Assembly: GCF_000513135.1 (NCBI RefSeq)
Contig: NZ_BAUV01000005.1
Location: forward strand, 1-64,000
Direction of reading: 5' to 3'
DNA from: Halalkalibacter akibai JCM 9157
Lineage (GTDB): Bacteria; Bacillota; Bacilli; Bacillales; Bacillaceae_D
DNA length: 64,000 nucleotides
Shown one piece after another: positions 1 to 9,724 of this stretch. Every line of letters starts with the position of its first letter. The first letter of the stretch is position 1. The translations under genes and the position numbers were made by a program. The notes beneath the pieces were generated by a model, which had not been told where the DNA came from, did no database searches, and saw nothing but the letters and a program-made list of their open reading frames with translations.

Positions 1-221
1 TAAGAAAAAGCCAAATATTATATTAAAATATTTATATTTTATGAGTCTTTAGAATCATTTGGGGATAAATCTAATCTTATAATACATAAACATTGGATAA
101 AAGTTAATTTACTAGGATATTCTATTCCCTAAATCGTGCAGTAGATTAGGAAGTACAGGTTGATTGATAGGAAAATAGACATATTGAGAATAAGGAGATA
201 ATATTGTACGGTTAGATAGTT

Positions 222-258
222 AACATTAATATAAATTGTTAATGTTTATATTAATGTT
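222..258. promoter_or_regulatory. AT-rich inverted repeat / site A of the TATTAAT-N5-TATTAAT element
   Basis: Two perfect 14-bp arms (222-235 and 245-258) form an inverted repeat about 125 bp before the first GH43 gene. The 20-mer at 236-255 matches the shared element seen at five other places at 17 of 20 positions relative to the copy at 12667. It is a likely operator; the bound protein is unknown. Nothing else recognisable was seen in 1-383: one frame is open from 4 to 132 but has no start codon. Confidence 0.6.
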
Positions 259-383
259 GTGAAAACATAAAAGAAAGGAGGTATTAATATTCTTTTAAGC
301 TATTAGTAAAAGTGTCGCTGGTCTTTTGCTATGTTCAAAATGAAAGGGCTTACTTTTGTGGGTTTAATTAAGAGGAGGATAAG

Positions 384-2766
384 ATGAAAATTCGGCTATA
401 TAAAAAAATGATCGCTTTGTTCCTAATCGCTCTAGTAATACCAATTACGGCATTTGCTTCAACGGGGAAAGATAATAGTAACCGTCCGTATGTCAATGAT
501 ACAGGTGAAATTCCTTCATTTACTGAGGCATCGGTCCACGACCCTTCTGTTATAAAAGTAGATGATACTTATTATGTGTTTGGTTCTCACTTAGCATCTG
601 CGAAAACAAAGGATTTTATGAACTGGGAGCAAATCTCTACTCACGTTCATGAAGGTAATCCTCTAATACCTAATGTGTTTGAAGAACTTCAAGAATCGCT
701 AGAGTGGGCGAATTCAAATACTCTTTGGGCTGCAGATGTGATTCAGCTTGAAGATGGTAAGTTTTATATGTATTACAACGCTTGTCAAGGAGATGCTCCT
801 CGCTCTGCTTTAGGTATAGCGGTTGCTGATAATATTGAAGGCCCTTATAAAAATAAAGGAGTCTTTTTGAAATCAGGTATGTGGGGAGAAGAAAGCCCTG
901 ATGGTACTATTTATGACGCAACCATTCATCCGAATGCAATTGACCCAGATACGTTTTTTGATAACGAAGGTAGATTGTGGATGGTTTATGGTTCTTATTC
1001 AGGAGGAATTTACATATTAGAGATGAATCCTGAAACAGGTTTTCCGTTAGAAGGGCAGGGATACGGAACTCACTTGCTGGGAGGAAATCATAGTAGAATT
1101 GAAGCTCCATACATTGAGTATAGTCCAGAAACAGGTTACTACTATCTGTATGTAACATTCGGTGGTCTTGATGCAATTGGTGGATATAACATGCGTGTCA
1201 CGCTCTAAAAATCCAGATGGACCTTACTATGACGCCGAAGGAAACGCAATGACAGATGTTAAATCCGACCCAAGTCTTCCTCTTTTTGATGACCGTTCGA
1301 TAGAACCATATGGCGTTAAACAAATGGGGAACTTCTTATTTAAACGTGAAATAGGCGATCCGGGATCTGGAATTGGAACTGGATATGTATCACCAGGGCA
1401 TAACTCTGTGTATTATGATGAAGAAACTGGAAATAACTATTTAATCTTCCATACACGTTTTCCTGAGCAAGGGGAGATGCATGAAATACGAGTACATCAA
1501 ATGTTTATGAACCAAGACGGCTGGCCTGTTATCGCACCATACCGCTATGCGGGGGAAACTCTTAAAAAGGTAAATAGACAAGATGTGATCGGAGAATATA
1601 AATATATTAATCATGGAAAAGATATTACGGCTGAAATCGCAGAGTCAGAACTGATCCGCTTGGAAAAAAATAATAAAATTTCTGGAGCAGTGACGGGGAC
1701 ATGGAAAACAACAGGGCATAACGAGGTTGAACTTAACATTGATGATTCAACATTTAAGGGAGTATTCCTACGTCAATGGGATCCGACATCTAAAAGATTT
1801 GTGATGACGTTTACAACTTTATCTGAAAAAGGAATAGCTGTTTGGGGAAGTCAAGTTGAAAGTAAAACGGATCAAGAAATAGTGGATGCGGTTTATCAAG
1901 AATTACAACTTGAAACAACAATCATTAGTAATATAGTGCTGCCGACAAAGGCAACCAGAGCAACAGAAATTACGTGGGAATCCTCCAATAAAGAAGTAAT
2001 CTCCACGACAGGTACTGTAAATCGACCTGAAGTAAATGCGGGTGATGAAATTGTGACGTTAACAGCAACGATTAAAAAAGGTCAAGTGACAAGAACTAAA
2101 TCATTCACCGTGACTGTGCTTGAACGAAATGAAGGACAATTAGTCGCTCATTATAGCTTTGACGGAAATTTGGAGAATAGTAGCGTCGTTGAGAGTTTCG
2201 GTGCAGGTAAAGTAACGGGTAACCGAATGAATAATGATGGTGGTACGATAACATTTACAGAGGGTGTAAAGGACCAAGCTGCTGTTTTTAATGGTTCATC
2301 TGGGATTCGTCTTCCGGATGGATTGATTTCAAGTCATACGTATACGGTTTCACTTTGGTTAAAACCAGAGGAATTTACGAATTATACAACCGCATTCTTC
2401 GGGGCAAGATCTGATACGAGTTGGGTCAGTTTAGTTCCTCGAGGTCATGATGGAGTAAATAATGACACAATGATTTGGTCAGGAACTTCGTGGTATGACG
2501 CAGGTACAGGACTGAAGCTTGAGAAAGATCAATGGTCACATTTGGCATTTACAGTCGATGAAGGAGAATTAATGATTTATATTAATGGAGAACAAACATT
2601 TAATGGTAATAATTTCCCGAATGTGTTTACATCAACAAATTCAGCATTTGGTTTAGGGGTAAATTACTGGGATACGCCATTTAAAGGTTTAATGGATGAG
2701 GTTAAAATTTTTAATGATGTTGCAATCTCTTCAGAGGAGATTGAATTACTAGCTAAAGTAAAGTAA
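384..2766 (+). pseudogene. Secreted GH43 arabinanase/arabinosidase with Ig-like and LamG domains, frameshifted
   Basis: This encodes an extracellular GH43 enzyme, probably an arabinan-active endo- or exo-arabinosidase, about 793 aa once repaired. A signal peptide ends near residue 26 (AFA). GH43 landmarks are VHDPSV (catalytic Asp, about residue 53), NAIDPD (about 184) and RIEAPY (about 237). After the catalytic part come a GH43 C-terminal beta domain, an atrophied bacterial Ig-like domain (about 1870-2130) and a LamG/concanavalin-like domain (about 2130-2766). The frame closes with TAA at 1206-1208, but homology continues one frame over as VSRSKNPDGPYY; one base is missing near 1197. The start is set by the AGAGGAGG box before 384. 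It is the leftmost gene of the arabinan locus and carries site A upstream. GH43 specificity (arabinanase versus arabinofuranosidase) cannot be fixed by eye. Confidence 0.85.
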
Positions 2767-2806
2767 CAAAAATCGGTAAGCCCTTGGCTTACCGATTTTT
2801 GTTACT
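2762..2806. terminator. Bidirectional terminator between convergent genes
   Basis: A perfect 21-bp stem with a 3-nt loop (CTT), overlapping the stop codon of the upstream GH43. T-rich tails on both strands suit the convergent GH43 and DUF624 genes. Confidence 0.9.
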
Positions 2807-2817
2807 AAAAGTACTAT

Positions 2818-3468
2818 TTACTCATCTTTGGTATTATCTAACAATTTCCCGTAACGGTGTGCTATCTTGTCATAACCTTTAAGTGATAGCCACATGATAT
2901 AAGCACTAACTGAAGAACCTGAGAACAATAATAAAGTTCCTGGATACGAAAACAGTAAATATGTGATAAGAACCGTTCCAATAACGAGGAGAAAAGTTCT
3001 AAAAGGCTGGTATAAGCCGATCATCAAAGCGTATTTAAAGTAGTGAAAAAATGATAATCTGAAATGAACATAAACAGGAAAAATGTGAATGAGTACAATC
3101 ACATAACAAAAACTAATAACCCCTAGAATAAAAAGAAGAATGGTAGAGACCCAATGGGAAAAAGAGACAAGAAAGAACATATCCACATATAGAATAGCCC
3201 CGATTAAGAGTAAAGTTAGACCAATCCCGTTAATCTTCAGGAATTCCTGTTTGTAATACTGCCAATATGTTGAAAAAAGTCGAATATCTTGTTCTCCCCT
3301 AAACCATTTTCGTAAAACAGAAAACATAGCTGCTGTTGCAGGCATAAAGCCTAAGACGATAAGCCCGAGTAGTGTAAATGCTATCCAAAGCACATTTAAG
3401 TAAGCAACACGTACACCCCACTCGAGATAATGTAATAGTTTTCCAGTCCAATTCATTTTAGTTTCCAT
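2818..3468 (-). CDS. DUF624 (YesL-like) membrane protein
   Basis: This is an integral membrane protein of about 216 aa with five to six hydrophobic segments. It carries the N-terminal pattern of the YesL/DUF624 family (RVAYLNVLWIAFTLLGL, then GFMPATAAMFSVLRKW). The family is found across Bacilli beside polysaccharide-utilisation genes and ABC sugar importers; its biochemical role is unknown. An in-frame GTG lies 9 nt upstream at 3477, but the ATG at 3468 is better placed relative to the AGGTG box on the minus strand. It converges on the GH43 gene and shares its terminator. A second DUF624 gene lies at 45811 in the xylan locus, so each polysaccharide locus here has its own copy. Confidence 0.8.
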   Translation of the reverse strand: METKMNWTGKLLHYLEWGVRVAYLNVLWIAFTLLGLIVLGFMPATAAMFSVLRKWFRGEQDIRLFSTYWQYYKQEFLKINGIGLTLLLIGAILYVDMFFLVSFSHWVSTILLFILGVISFCYVIVLIHIFPVYVHFRLSFFHYFKYALMIGLYQPFRTFLLVIGTVLITYLLFSYPGTLLLFSGSSVSAYIMWLSLKGYDKIAHRYGKLLDNTKDE

Positions 3469-3565
3469 AAGTCGCACCTACTCTTAAGCTGAATTCATTT
3501 TCGTTGGTTTATTCCATTATACAGTAAATATTCTAGTTATGGTTATATAAATATTAACTATTATA

Positions 3566-3591
3566 ATAAATACATTAATGTTTTTATTTAC
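3566..3591. promoter_or_regulatory. Site B of the shared AT-rich element
   Basis: Palindrome centred on ACATTAATGT. The 20-mer ACATTAATGTTTTTATTTAC (3572-3591) matches the copy at 12667 at 17 of 20 positions. It lies about 100 bp upstream of the DUF624 start on the minus strand and 257 bp upstream of the GH43 at 3848. Confidence 0.55.
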
Positions 3592-3715
3592 TATTATAAA
3601 GAATGAATTATAAGAATGTATTTTCGAGTTAAATTAATTGTAAAAACGATAAAAAGCTGGATTTATCAGGTGTTTATAGGAGCATTATTAAAGATTTTAA
3701 ATTGAGAAAAAAATG

Positions 3716-3744
3716 TTGACAGCGCATTCATAAATGCCTATACT
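3716..3744 (+). promoter_or_regulatory. Sigma-A promoter of the GH43-ABC importer unit
   Basis: TTGACA (3716-3721), 17-nt spacer, TATACT (3739-3744). It is near consensus and about 100 bp upstream of the GH43 start codon. Two palindromes follow immediately, suggesting repression. Confidence 0.8.
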
Positions 3745-3747
3745 GAA

Positions 3748-3804
3748 GTTAACTTAGTTAACAAAAGTATTACTTAAACAAATAACGTTAATATTAATGT
3801 TAAC
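3748..3804. promoter_or_regulatory. Two palindromic operator-like sites downstream of the promoter
   Basis: GTTAACTTAGTTAAC (3748-3762) is a perfect palindrome with a 3-nt centre. GTTAATATTAATGTTAAC (3787-3804) shares a 16-bp run with site A read on the other strand. Both lie just after the probable transcription start, where a repressor would block the promoter. Confidence 0.55.
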
Positions 3805-3847
3805 TAAATAATGTTTTTGGAGATGGAGTTAAGTAAGGAGTGAGGAG

Positions 3848-5188
3848 ATGAAAGGACCAAAGAAGCCTTCAGAGTATTTAAGTGAATTTAGTCGAGCCCT
3901 TGATGAAAATGTCGAAAATTGGACAGTGTACAACTCGCACGATCCTTCAATTTTTGCAGATAATGGTGTATATTACATATTATCAACAGATACAAAAACT
4001 AGTTCATCTAATTCCGAATTAAATGCAGGAGGTCAAATTCGTAAATCTACTAACTTACTAGATTGGGAGTGGGTGGGTCGCGCATTTGAGGGAGTGCCGC
4101 AAACTGCTTATGAATGGACTGAAGCAAAAGGCCTGTGGGCTCCAGAAGTTGCTAAATGGGATGATAAATATTTCTTATATTACTGTGCTTCACAGTTTGG
4201 AACGAATCAATCTTTTATCGGGGTTGCCACAAGTACTTCAATGGAAGGTCCATGGATAGATCAAGGTGAAGTATATAAAACGAGTAAGACTGACCGTCCT
4301 AATGCGATTGACCCGAATATTGTATTCGATCGCAATCAGCATCCATATTTGATTTATGGTTCTTTTTTCGGAGGGATCTATGCCGCGAAATTGGACAGGA
4401 GTACTGGTAAGTTATTAGAACCTGGTGAAGGAGTATGTATTGCTAGAAGAGAGAATGAAACAAAGGAAGGTGCAGTCGAAGGTCCTTATATGATTTATCG
4501 TCATGAAGAGGATATGTATTACTTGTTTGTTTCATATGACTCGTTATTTTCTAATTATAATGTAAGAGTAGGAAGATCATCTGAAATTACAGGACCATTT
4601 TTAGATTATAATGGGTTGGATTTAGCAGATATAACATCTCGTCCATCTGATGAAATAGGCACTAAAATTTTAGCTGGTTATAAGTTTCAAGATGGCGGTG
4701 GTTGGATGGCGCCGGGTCATAACTCTATTTTAGAAGAAGACGGAGACTATTTTATTTGTCACCATGCTAGAATGCTAGAGAAGAAAGATATATTTTGTCT
4801 CCATATCAGAAGAATCGTTTGGACAGAAGACGGTTGGCCACTAGTTTCGCCCGAAAGATATACAGGTGAGGTTTTAGAGAGGATAGACTCGACCGCAATT
4901 ATTGGTAGTTGGGATGCGGTAAAGTTTGAACGACTCGTTGAAGGAGTTCATGAATCTTTCGACTTACAATTTCTTGCTGATCATCAATTAAAGATGAACA
5001 ATGAAATATATAACTGGATAAAAACTGACATCTATACATGTAAGCTCTTTCATGAAGATGATAATATTAATGAAGTTGCTGAATTGAAAATACTCAAAGC
5101 CTGGGATTGGGAAAGAGATTGTGAAACTCTTGTTTTTACAGGGATGGATGCAAATGGTACATGTATGTTTGGGAAAAAGATAGAATAG
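3848..5188 (+). CDS. Intracellular GH43 arabinanase-like enzyme
   Basis: A GH43 glycoside hydrolase of 446 aa without signal peptide, so probably cytoplasmic and acting on imported arabino-oligosaccharides. Visible landmarks are NSHDPSI (catalytic base Asp near residue 36), NAIDPN (transition-state Asp) and AVEGPYM (acid Glu). A C-terminal beta-sandwich of the endo-arabinanase type follows from about residue 350. Its nearest relative in the window is the anchored GH43 at 12936, with which it shares the layout HDxx, LWAPEV/FWAPDV and VGTKI/IGTKI. It starts with ATG behind GTAAGGAGTGAGG and leads into the ABC importer genes. Arabinan endo-1,5-alpha-L-arabinosidase is the best reading; a beta-xylosidase activity cannot be excluded. 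Confidence 0.85.
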   Translation: MKGPKKPSEYLSEFSRALDENVENWTVYNSHDPSIFADNGVYYILSTDTKTSSSNSELNAGGQIRKSTNLLDWEWVGRAFEGVPQTAYEWTEAKGLWAPEVAKWDDKYFLYYCASQFGTNQSFIGVATSTSMEGPWIDQGEVYKTSKTDRPNAIDPNIVFDRNQHPYLIYGSFFGGIYAAKLDRSTGKLLEPGEGVCIARRENETKEGAVEGPYMIYRHEEDMYYLFVSYDSLFSNYNVRVGRSSEITGPFLDYNGLDLADITSRPSDEIGTKILAGYKFQDGGGWMAPGHNSILEEDGDYFICHHARMLEKKDIFCLHIRRIVWTEDGWPLVSPERYTGEVLERIDSTAIIGSWDAVKFERLVEGVHESFDLQFLADHQLKMNNEIYNWIKTDIYTCKLFHEDDNINEVAELKILKAWDWERDCETLVFTGMDANGTCMFGKKIE

Positions 5189-5315
5189 ATTTAATGATTA
5201 ATGCAATTATTAATATTAAATATAATTATTAACTAACTAGGGCGATTGATGAAAGGGATTCCCTTTTTCAATAGATATGCTTTACAAACAAAAAAATAAG
5301 GGGTGTTAATGAACA

Positions 5316-6701
5316 ATGTCAAAAACAAAATGGTTTAAAGGGTTCCTATTATTACTAGTAATGAGTATTGCATTATTTGGTTGTTCGAATGGTCAATCTT
5401 CCTCAGGGTCTTCGAATTCAGATTCTTCAGACTCAGGTTCAAAAGGTCCTATTACTTTAACGGTAAATCTATGGGCACAACCTCATGAAGAGGAAATCTA
5501 CAAAACGATTATTGATGAGTTTGAAGAGGAATATCCTCATGTTACTGTGGATTTTGTTGTAACTCCTGGTGATGATTATAGTACTCGTTTACAGACGTTA
5601 ATGGCTGGAAACCGCACACCTGATATTTTCTATTTAGGTGCTGGAGATGCTAATTTTTATGTTGATACAGGTCGTGTTCTAGATATTACAGAGATGGTTG
5701 AGGCTTCTGAAGTGTTTGATATTGATGCGATTTGGGAAAGTGGAATCTCTCGATATACAATTGATGACCGCATTTACGCGATGCCAAAGGATGTAGGTCC
5801 GTTCGCTTATGCTTATAACAAAGAATTATTTGATGCTGCTGGTGTTGAATATCCAGACAGTCATAACCCGTATGATTGGAATGAATTTACTGAGGTAGCA
5901 AAACAATTAACAATTGATAAAAACGGTAACAATGCAGCTCATCCTGACTTTGATGCGCGTAATGTAGAACAATTTGGAGCTGGATTCTGGTGGATTGAAC
6001 CTGCTGTTTACTCAAATGGCGCACATTGGTTAAACGAAGATGCAACAGAAATTACAATTGATACTCCAGAATTCATTGAAGCGTTACAATATGTTGCAGA
6101 TTTACGTTTAGTTCATGGTGTAGTTCCTTCGCAAGAACAAGAACAATCTTCTAATAGTTACTCAAGATGGTTGAACGGAGGAGTGGCTATGTTCCCAATG
6201 GGTCCATGGGATCAAGCGGCATTCTGGGAATTAGATTTTGATTATGATTTACAACACTGGCCAAAGAGTCCAAGAACTGGTGAATCCATTACATGGTTAG
6301 GATCATTAGGATTTGCAGTCTCAGCAGATACAAAACATCCAGAAGAAGCATTTGCTTTAGCGTCTTATTTAGCAATTGATGAAGATGCACAACGTAACCT
6401 AATGGAGCGTGGCGCTACAATTCCAAATATTATTGAAATGGCTGAAGAGGAATATTTAAATGCAGACTTTAAGCCTGAGAGCAAGCATGTTTTCCTTGAT
6501 ATTATTAAAGGACAATCACAGCCGTTACCAGCTGAGTTAACTTATGATGGTGAATGGTATGATTACTTCCTACAAACAGTTGTTGACGTGTGGGAAGGAA
6601 GAAAGACAGCTGAACAATACGTACAAGAAGTGAAACCAAAGTTACAAGAGCTTTTAGATGAATCAAATGCAAAAGCAGAAAGAGCAAGAGCAAACAACTA
6701 A
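5316..6701 (+). CDS. ABC sugar-binding lipoprotein (AraN-like, family 1 SBP)
   Basis: This is the solute-binding component of a carbohydrate ABC importer, 461 aa. The N-terminus is a lipoprotein signal with lipobox ALFGC, followed by a Ser/Gly-rich linker and a family 1 extracellular solute-binding fold (NLWAQPHEEEIYKTI, then GNRTPDIFYLGAGD). Gene order GH43-SBP-permease-permease-GH43 points to arabino-oligosaccharide uptake, as with AraNPQ in Bacillus subtilis. An imperfect AT-rich region (about 5203-5235) lies in the leader. A hairpin after the gene probably trims the message so that the binding protein is made in excess over the permeases. Substrate is inferred from context only. Confidence 0.85.
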   Translation: MSKTKWFKGFLLLLVMSIALFGCSNGQSSSGSSNSDSSDSGSKGPITLTVNLWAQPHEEEIYKTIIDEFEEEYPHVTVDFVVTPGDDYSTRLQTLMAGNRTPDIFYLGAGDANFYVDTGRVLDITEMVEASEVFDIDAIWESGISRYTIDDRIYAMPKDVGPFAYAYNKELFDAAGVEYPDSHNPYDWNEFTEVAKQLTIDKNGNNAAHPDFDARNVEQFGAGFWWIEPAVYSNGAHWLNEDATEITIDTPEFIEALQYVADLRLVHGVVPSQEQEQSSNSYSRWLNGGVAMFPMGPWDQAAFWELDFDYDLQHWPKSPRTGESITWLGSLGFAVSADTKHPEEAFALASYLAIDEDAQRNLMERGATIPNIIEMAEEEYLNADFKPESKHVFLDIIKGQSQPLPAELTYDGEWYDYFLQTVVDVWEGRKTAEQYVQEVKPKLQELLDESNAKAERARANN

Positions 6702-6710
6702 ATGATCTGA

Positions 6711-6743
6711 AGGGCTAGAAACGGAACCAACCGTTTCTGCCCT
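6711..6743 (+). terminator. Intercistronic hairpin after the binding-protein gene
   Basis: Stem AGGGCtAGAAACGG with CCGTTTCTgCCCT around an AACCAA loop, followed by a weak T-rich tract. It is probably a partial terminator or mRNA 3'-end stabiliser between binding protein and permeases. Confidence 0.7.
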
Positions 6744-6782
6744 ACTTCTTATTATATTCTAATACCTGTGAGGTGGTATCAG

Positions 6783-7658
6783 GTGAATCCGCAACTGAAA
6801 AAGGAAAATATATTAGCCTACTTTTTTATTTTACCATTATTGATCCAGTTTTTTATTTTCACTTCTGGTCCAATGATTTATTCCATTTACATCAGTTTCA
6901 CTGATTGGAATATTCTGCAGTCAGCTAACTGGGTTGGTTTTAAGAACTACATTAATATTTTTACAGATAGTCGATTTTGGCAATCTTTAGGGAATACTGC
7001 TATTTATTTAATTGGTGTTCCAATCGGTTTATTTCTTTCTTTAATTATTGCTATTTGGATGAATCAAGGAATTAGAGGAACAGCGTGGTACCGTGCGATT
7101 TACTTCCTACCGGCAATTTCGTCTATTGTTGCTATTACTATTTTATGGCAGTGGATTTACAACACAGATTATGGTCTTATGAACTATGTTCTTGGACTGG
7201 TTGGACTTGAAGGGCCAAACTGGTTAGGGAATGAAACTTGGATCAAGCCTGCCATTATCATTATGGGAGTATGGAAAGGAATTGGAATCACGATAATCTT
7301 TTACTTAGCTGGATTGCAAAATATTCCAAAAGAATTATATGAGGCTGCTGAAATTGATGGAGCTAACTTCTTTCAAAAGTATCGTTATGTAACGGTACCG
7401 CTTTTAACACCTATTACGTTTTTCTTAGTTGTTACAGGTATTATTAATTCATTACAAATTTTCGTAGAAATCCAAATTATGGCGCCAGATGGTGGACCGA
7501 ATTATGCTGCTGCATCCATCGTATTTTATTTATGGCAAAAAGCATTTGTTTATTATGAAATGGGATATGCTAGTGCATTAGCTTGGGTATTAGGATTAAT
7601 TATGTTTGTTGTTACATTTATTCAATTTAAATTATCTACCAAATGGGTTCACGAATAA
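6783..7658 (+). CDS. ABC sugar permease (AraP-like)
   Basis: An inner-membrane permease of the MalF/AraP type with six predicted transmembrane helices. It has the EAA loop ELYEAAEIDGANFFQKYRYV, which contacts the ATPase. An upstream in-frame GTG exists at 6768, but the GAGGTGG box at 6770-6776 fits the GTG at 6783, giving 291 aa. It pairs with the next permease to form the channel of the importer. No ATPase gene lies in the window, so a shared MsmX-type ATPase encoded elsewhere is expected, as known for B. subtilis sugar importers. Confidence 0.87.
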   Translation: MNPQLKKENILAYFFILPLLIQFFIFTSGPMIYSIYISFTDWNILQSANWVGFKNYINIFTDSRFWQSLGNTAIYLIGVPIGLFLSLIIAIWMNQGIRGTAWYRAIYFLPAISSIVAITILWQWIYNTDYGLMNYVLGLVGLEGPNWLGNETWIKPAIIIMGVWKGIGITIIFYLAGLQNIPKELYEAAEIDGANFFQKYRYVTVPLLTPITFFLVVTGIINSLQIFVEIQIMAPDGGPNYAAASIVFYLWQKAFVYYEMGYASALAWVLGLIMFVVTFIQFKLSTKWVHE

Positions 7659-7737
7659 TGCAAGGGGTGGAGAAGATGAAAGATACACCTACGGATGTGA
7701 ATAAAAACTCAACTCAAAAAGAAATGAACCATTAGCA

Positions 7738-8580
7738 ATGGGGAGAAGTGCAGGAACAAAAGTAAAAAATTTCATGGCTCATATTTTTCTAAGTGTAGGA
7801 GCGGTAGCCATGCTAGGTCCACTAGTTTGGATGCTGTCGACATCATTAAAAAATAACCGAGATACATTGATTATGCCTCCAAAGTGGATTCCTGATCCGT
7901 TTGTATGGACAAAGTACATTGAAATCTGGGAAAAAGCTCCACTACATTTAGGTTTTATCAATAGTTTGAAAATAGCTATACCAATCATTGTAATTGGTTC
8001 ATTTGCCACTAGTTTAGCTGCATTTGCTTTTGCAAAGATGAAATTTAAATACAAACAAGGAATCTTCTTGATGTTATTGGCAACAATGATGATTCCATTC
8101 CCGGTTGTAATGATTCCACAATTTCTAGTATTCTCTCAAATTGGCTGGATAGACACGTTACTACCTCTAGTAGTCCCTGCGATGCTAGGAAATGTCTTTA
8201 TGTTATTTTTTCTAAGACAATATTTAAATGGAATTTCAGACGCATTAATCGAAGCGGCAAAAATAGATGGAAGTTCAATGTTCGGCATCTATTGGAAAAT
8301 TATTCTGCCGATTATTCAACCGGCAATTGCAGCCCAAGTAATCTTATGGTTCATTGGAGTTTGGAATGATTATCTAGGACCGCTCATTTATATTTTTTCA
8401 AGAGAGAAAATGCCTATTCAATTAATGATTGCAAACTTTAATGCGTACTATGCCATTCAAAACGATTTCCCGTTAATTATGGCAGCTTCACTTGTAGCGA
8501 TGGTTCCTATCATTATTGTCTTTGTTATCTTCCAAAGACAAATTATTGAATCGGTTGCGGTATCAGGTATTAAAGGATAA
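7738..8580 (+). CDS. ABC sugar permease (AraQ-like), 5' end probably frameshifted
   Basis: The second importer permease, 280 aa in the open frame, with a MalG-type fold and an EAA loop (ALIEAAKIDGSSMFGIYWKI). The ATG at 7738 has no ribosome-binding site. A well-placed AAGGGGTGGAG box instead precedes an ATG at 7676, whose frame runs 19 codons and stops at 7733-7735. Adding one A to the A-run at 7716-7720 joins the two frames smoothly (about 302 aa). The true start is therefore probably 7676 with one missing base, from assembly error or mutation. If read literally, the protein would be expressed poorly from 7738. Confidence 0.83.
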   Translation: MGRSAGTKVKNFMAHIFLSVGAVAMLGPLVWMLSTSLKNNRDTLIMPPKWIPDPFVWTKYIEIWEKAPLHLGFINSLKIAIPIIVIGSFATSLAAFAFAKMKFKYKQGIFLMLLATMMIPFPVVMIPQFLVFSQIGWIDTLLPLVVPAMLGNVFMLFFLRQYLNGISDALIEAAKIDGSSMFGIYWKIILPIIQPAIAAQVILWFIGVWNDYLGPLIYIFSREKMPIQLMIANFNAYYAIQNDFPLIMAASLVAMVPIIIVFVIFQRQIIESVAVSGIKG

Positions 8581-8692
8581 TAATGAATATTTCGTTAAGA
8601 GTTAATATATAAGTAGTATATAGCTTTACAATTATCTTTTTGGAGGTTGAAGAGTTATATACTACCGGTTATTAGAGTTTTTTGCACGTTAG

Positions 8693-8712
8693 ATATTAAT
8701 GTATTTATTAAT
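8693..8712 (+). promoter_or_regulatory. Site F of the shared AT-rich element
   Basis: ATATTAATGTATTTATTAAT, 19 of 20 identical to the copy at 12667, with both TATTAAT repeats intact. It lies 40 bp before the GH43 start codon in a 170-bp gap after the permease gene. Confidence 0.6.
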
Positions 8713-8751
8713 TTTAAACAAAAACACTTACTATCATAAAGGAGAGATCTT

Positions 8752-9696
8752 ATGAGTAATAGAGAGTATACAAATCCAATCATTGAGCAACGAGCAGATC
8801 CTTGGGTATATAAACATACGGATGGATACTATTATTTTACAGCTTCCGTTCCAGAATACGATCGTATTGAGTTAAGACGCTCAAAAACGATTGAGGGATT
8901 GGGAGAAGCTAAGGCTGTTACTGTCTGGAAAAAATATGAAATTGGACCAATGAGTGCAAACATTTGGGCCCCTGAAATTCATTTTATAGATGGGAAATGG
9001 TATATCTATTTTGCAGCGGCAAGAACAGCCGAAACAAATGAAGGTTTATTTGACCACCGTATGTTTGTTCTCGAAACGGACGCTGAGAACCCACTAGAAG
9101 GAAATTGGATTGAAAAAGGGCAAATAAAAACGAAGTGGGAGAGTTTTGCCCTTGATGCGACGACTTTTGAACACCAAGGAGTTAGATATTTGGTTTGGCC
9201 GCAAAAAGATCCAGAAATTAAAGGGAATTCTAATCTCTATATTGCACCTATGGAAAATCCGTGGACGATTATTGGTGAGCCTGTCATGATTGCTACACCA
9301 GAGCACGATTGGGAGAAGATTGGTTTCTTAGTTAATGAAGGACCGGCTGTTATTAAAAGAAATGGCAACATTTATATTGCCTTTTCTGCTAGTGCGACAG
9401 ATTACAACTATTGTATGGGTTTATTGATTGCTGATGAAACTAGTGATCTTATGAATCCAACTTCATGGAAGAAGCATCCTACTCCTGTATTCAAAACAAA
9501 TGTGGAAACAGGTCAATATGGTCCTGGCCACAATAGTTTTACAGTTTCGGAGGATGGAACTACAGATGTTATTGTTTATCACGCTAGAAATTACAAGGAG
9601 ATAGAAGGTGACCCTTTGTATGACCCTAATCGTCATACAAGAGCGCAAGCATTTACTTGGGATGATCAAGCATGCCTGTTTTTGGAGTGCCTGTAG
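8752..9696 (+). CDS. GH43 alpha-L-arabinofuranosidase-like, 3' end frameshifted
   Basis: A cytoplasmic GH43 enzyme without signal peptide, 314 aa as read. Landmarks are RADPWV (catalytic Asp, about residue 16), FALDATTF (second Asp) and NEGPAV (acid Glu). The family resembles intracellular GH43 arabinofuranosidases that remove arabinose from oligosaccharides. The frame ends as WDDQACLFLECL, whereas one added G near 9671 restores DQGMPVFGVPVADGKLVNN with a stop at 9720-9722. The C-terminus is therefore probably about 323 aa. It follows the importer, so imported oligomers would be cut by it. The start is fixed by GGAGAG seven bases before the ATG. Confidence 0.85.
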   Translation: MSNREYTNPIIEQRADPWVYKHTDGYYYFTASVPEYDRIELRRSKTIEGLGEAKAVTVWKKYEIGPMSANIWAPEIHFIDGKWYIYFAAARTAETNEGLFDHRMFVLETDAENPLEGNWIEKGQIKTKWESFALDATTFEHQGVRYLVWPQKDPEIKGNSNLYIAPMENPWTIIGEPVMIATPEHDWEKIGFLVNEGPAVIKRNGNIYIAFSASATDYNYCMGLLIADETSDLMNPTSWKKHPTPVFKTNVETGQYGPGHNSFTVSEDGTTDVIVYHARNYKEIEGDPLYDPNRHTRAQAFTWDDQACLFLECL

Positions 9697-9724
9697 CAGA
9701 CGGTAAGCTAGTAAACAATTAATA

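Noticed and set aside
4-132. Open frame of about 42 codons at the left edge
   Set aside because: It begins right after an in-frame TAA, has no Met, Val or Leu start behind a ribosome-binding site, and matches nothing recognised.
1162-1191. Independent start of a second protein at 1162
   Set aside because: The first residues come from the wrong frame of the GH43 gene; homology enters this frame only after about 1197, so it is a frameshift and not a new gene.
8654-8674. ATATACTACCGGTTATT resembling the GntR 20-mer or a TetR site
   Set aside because: It matches the aldouronate 20-mer over only part of its length and has no symmetric partner; likely chance.
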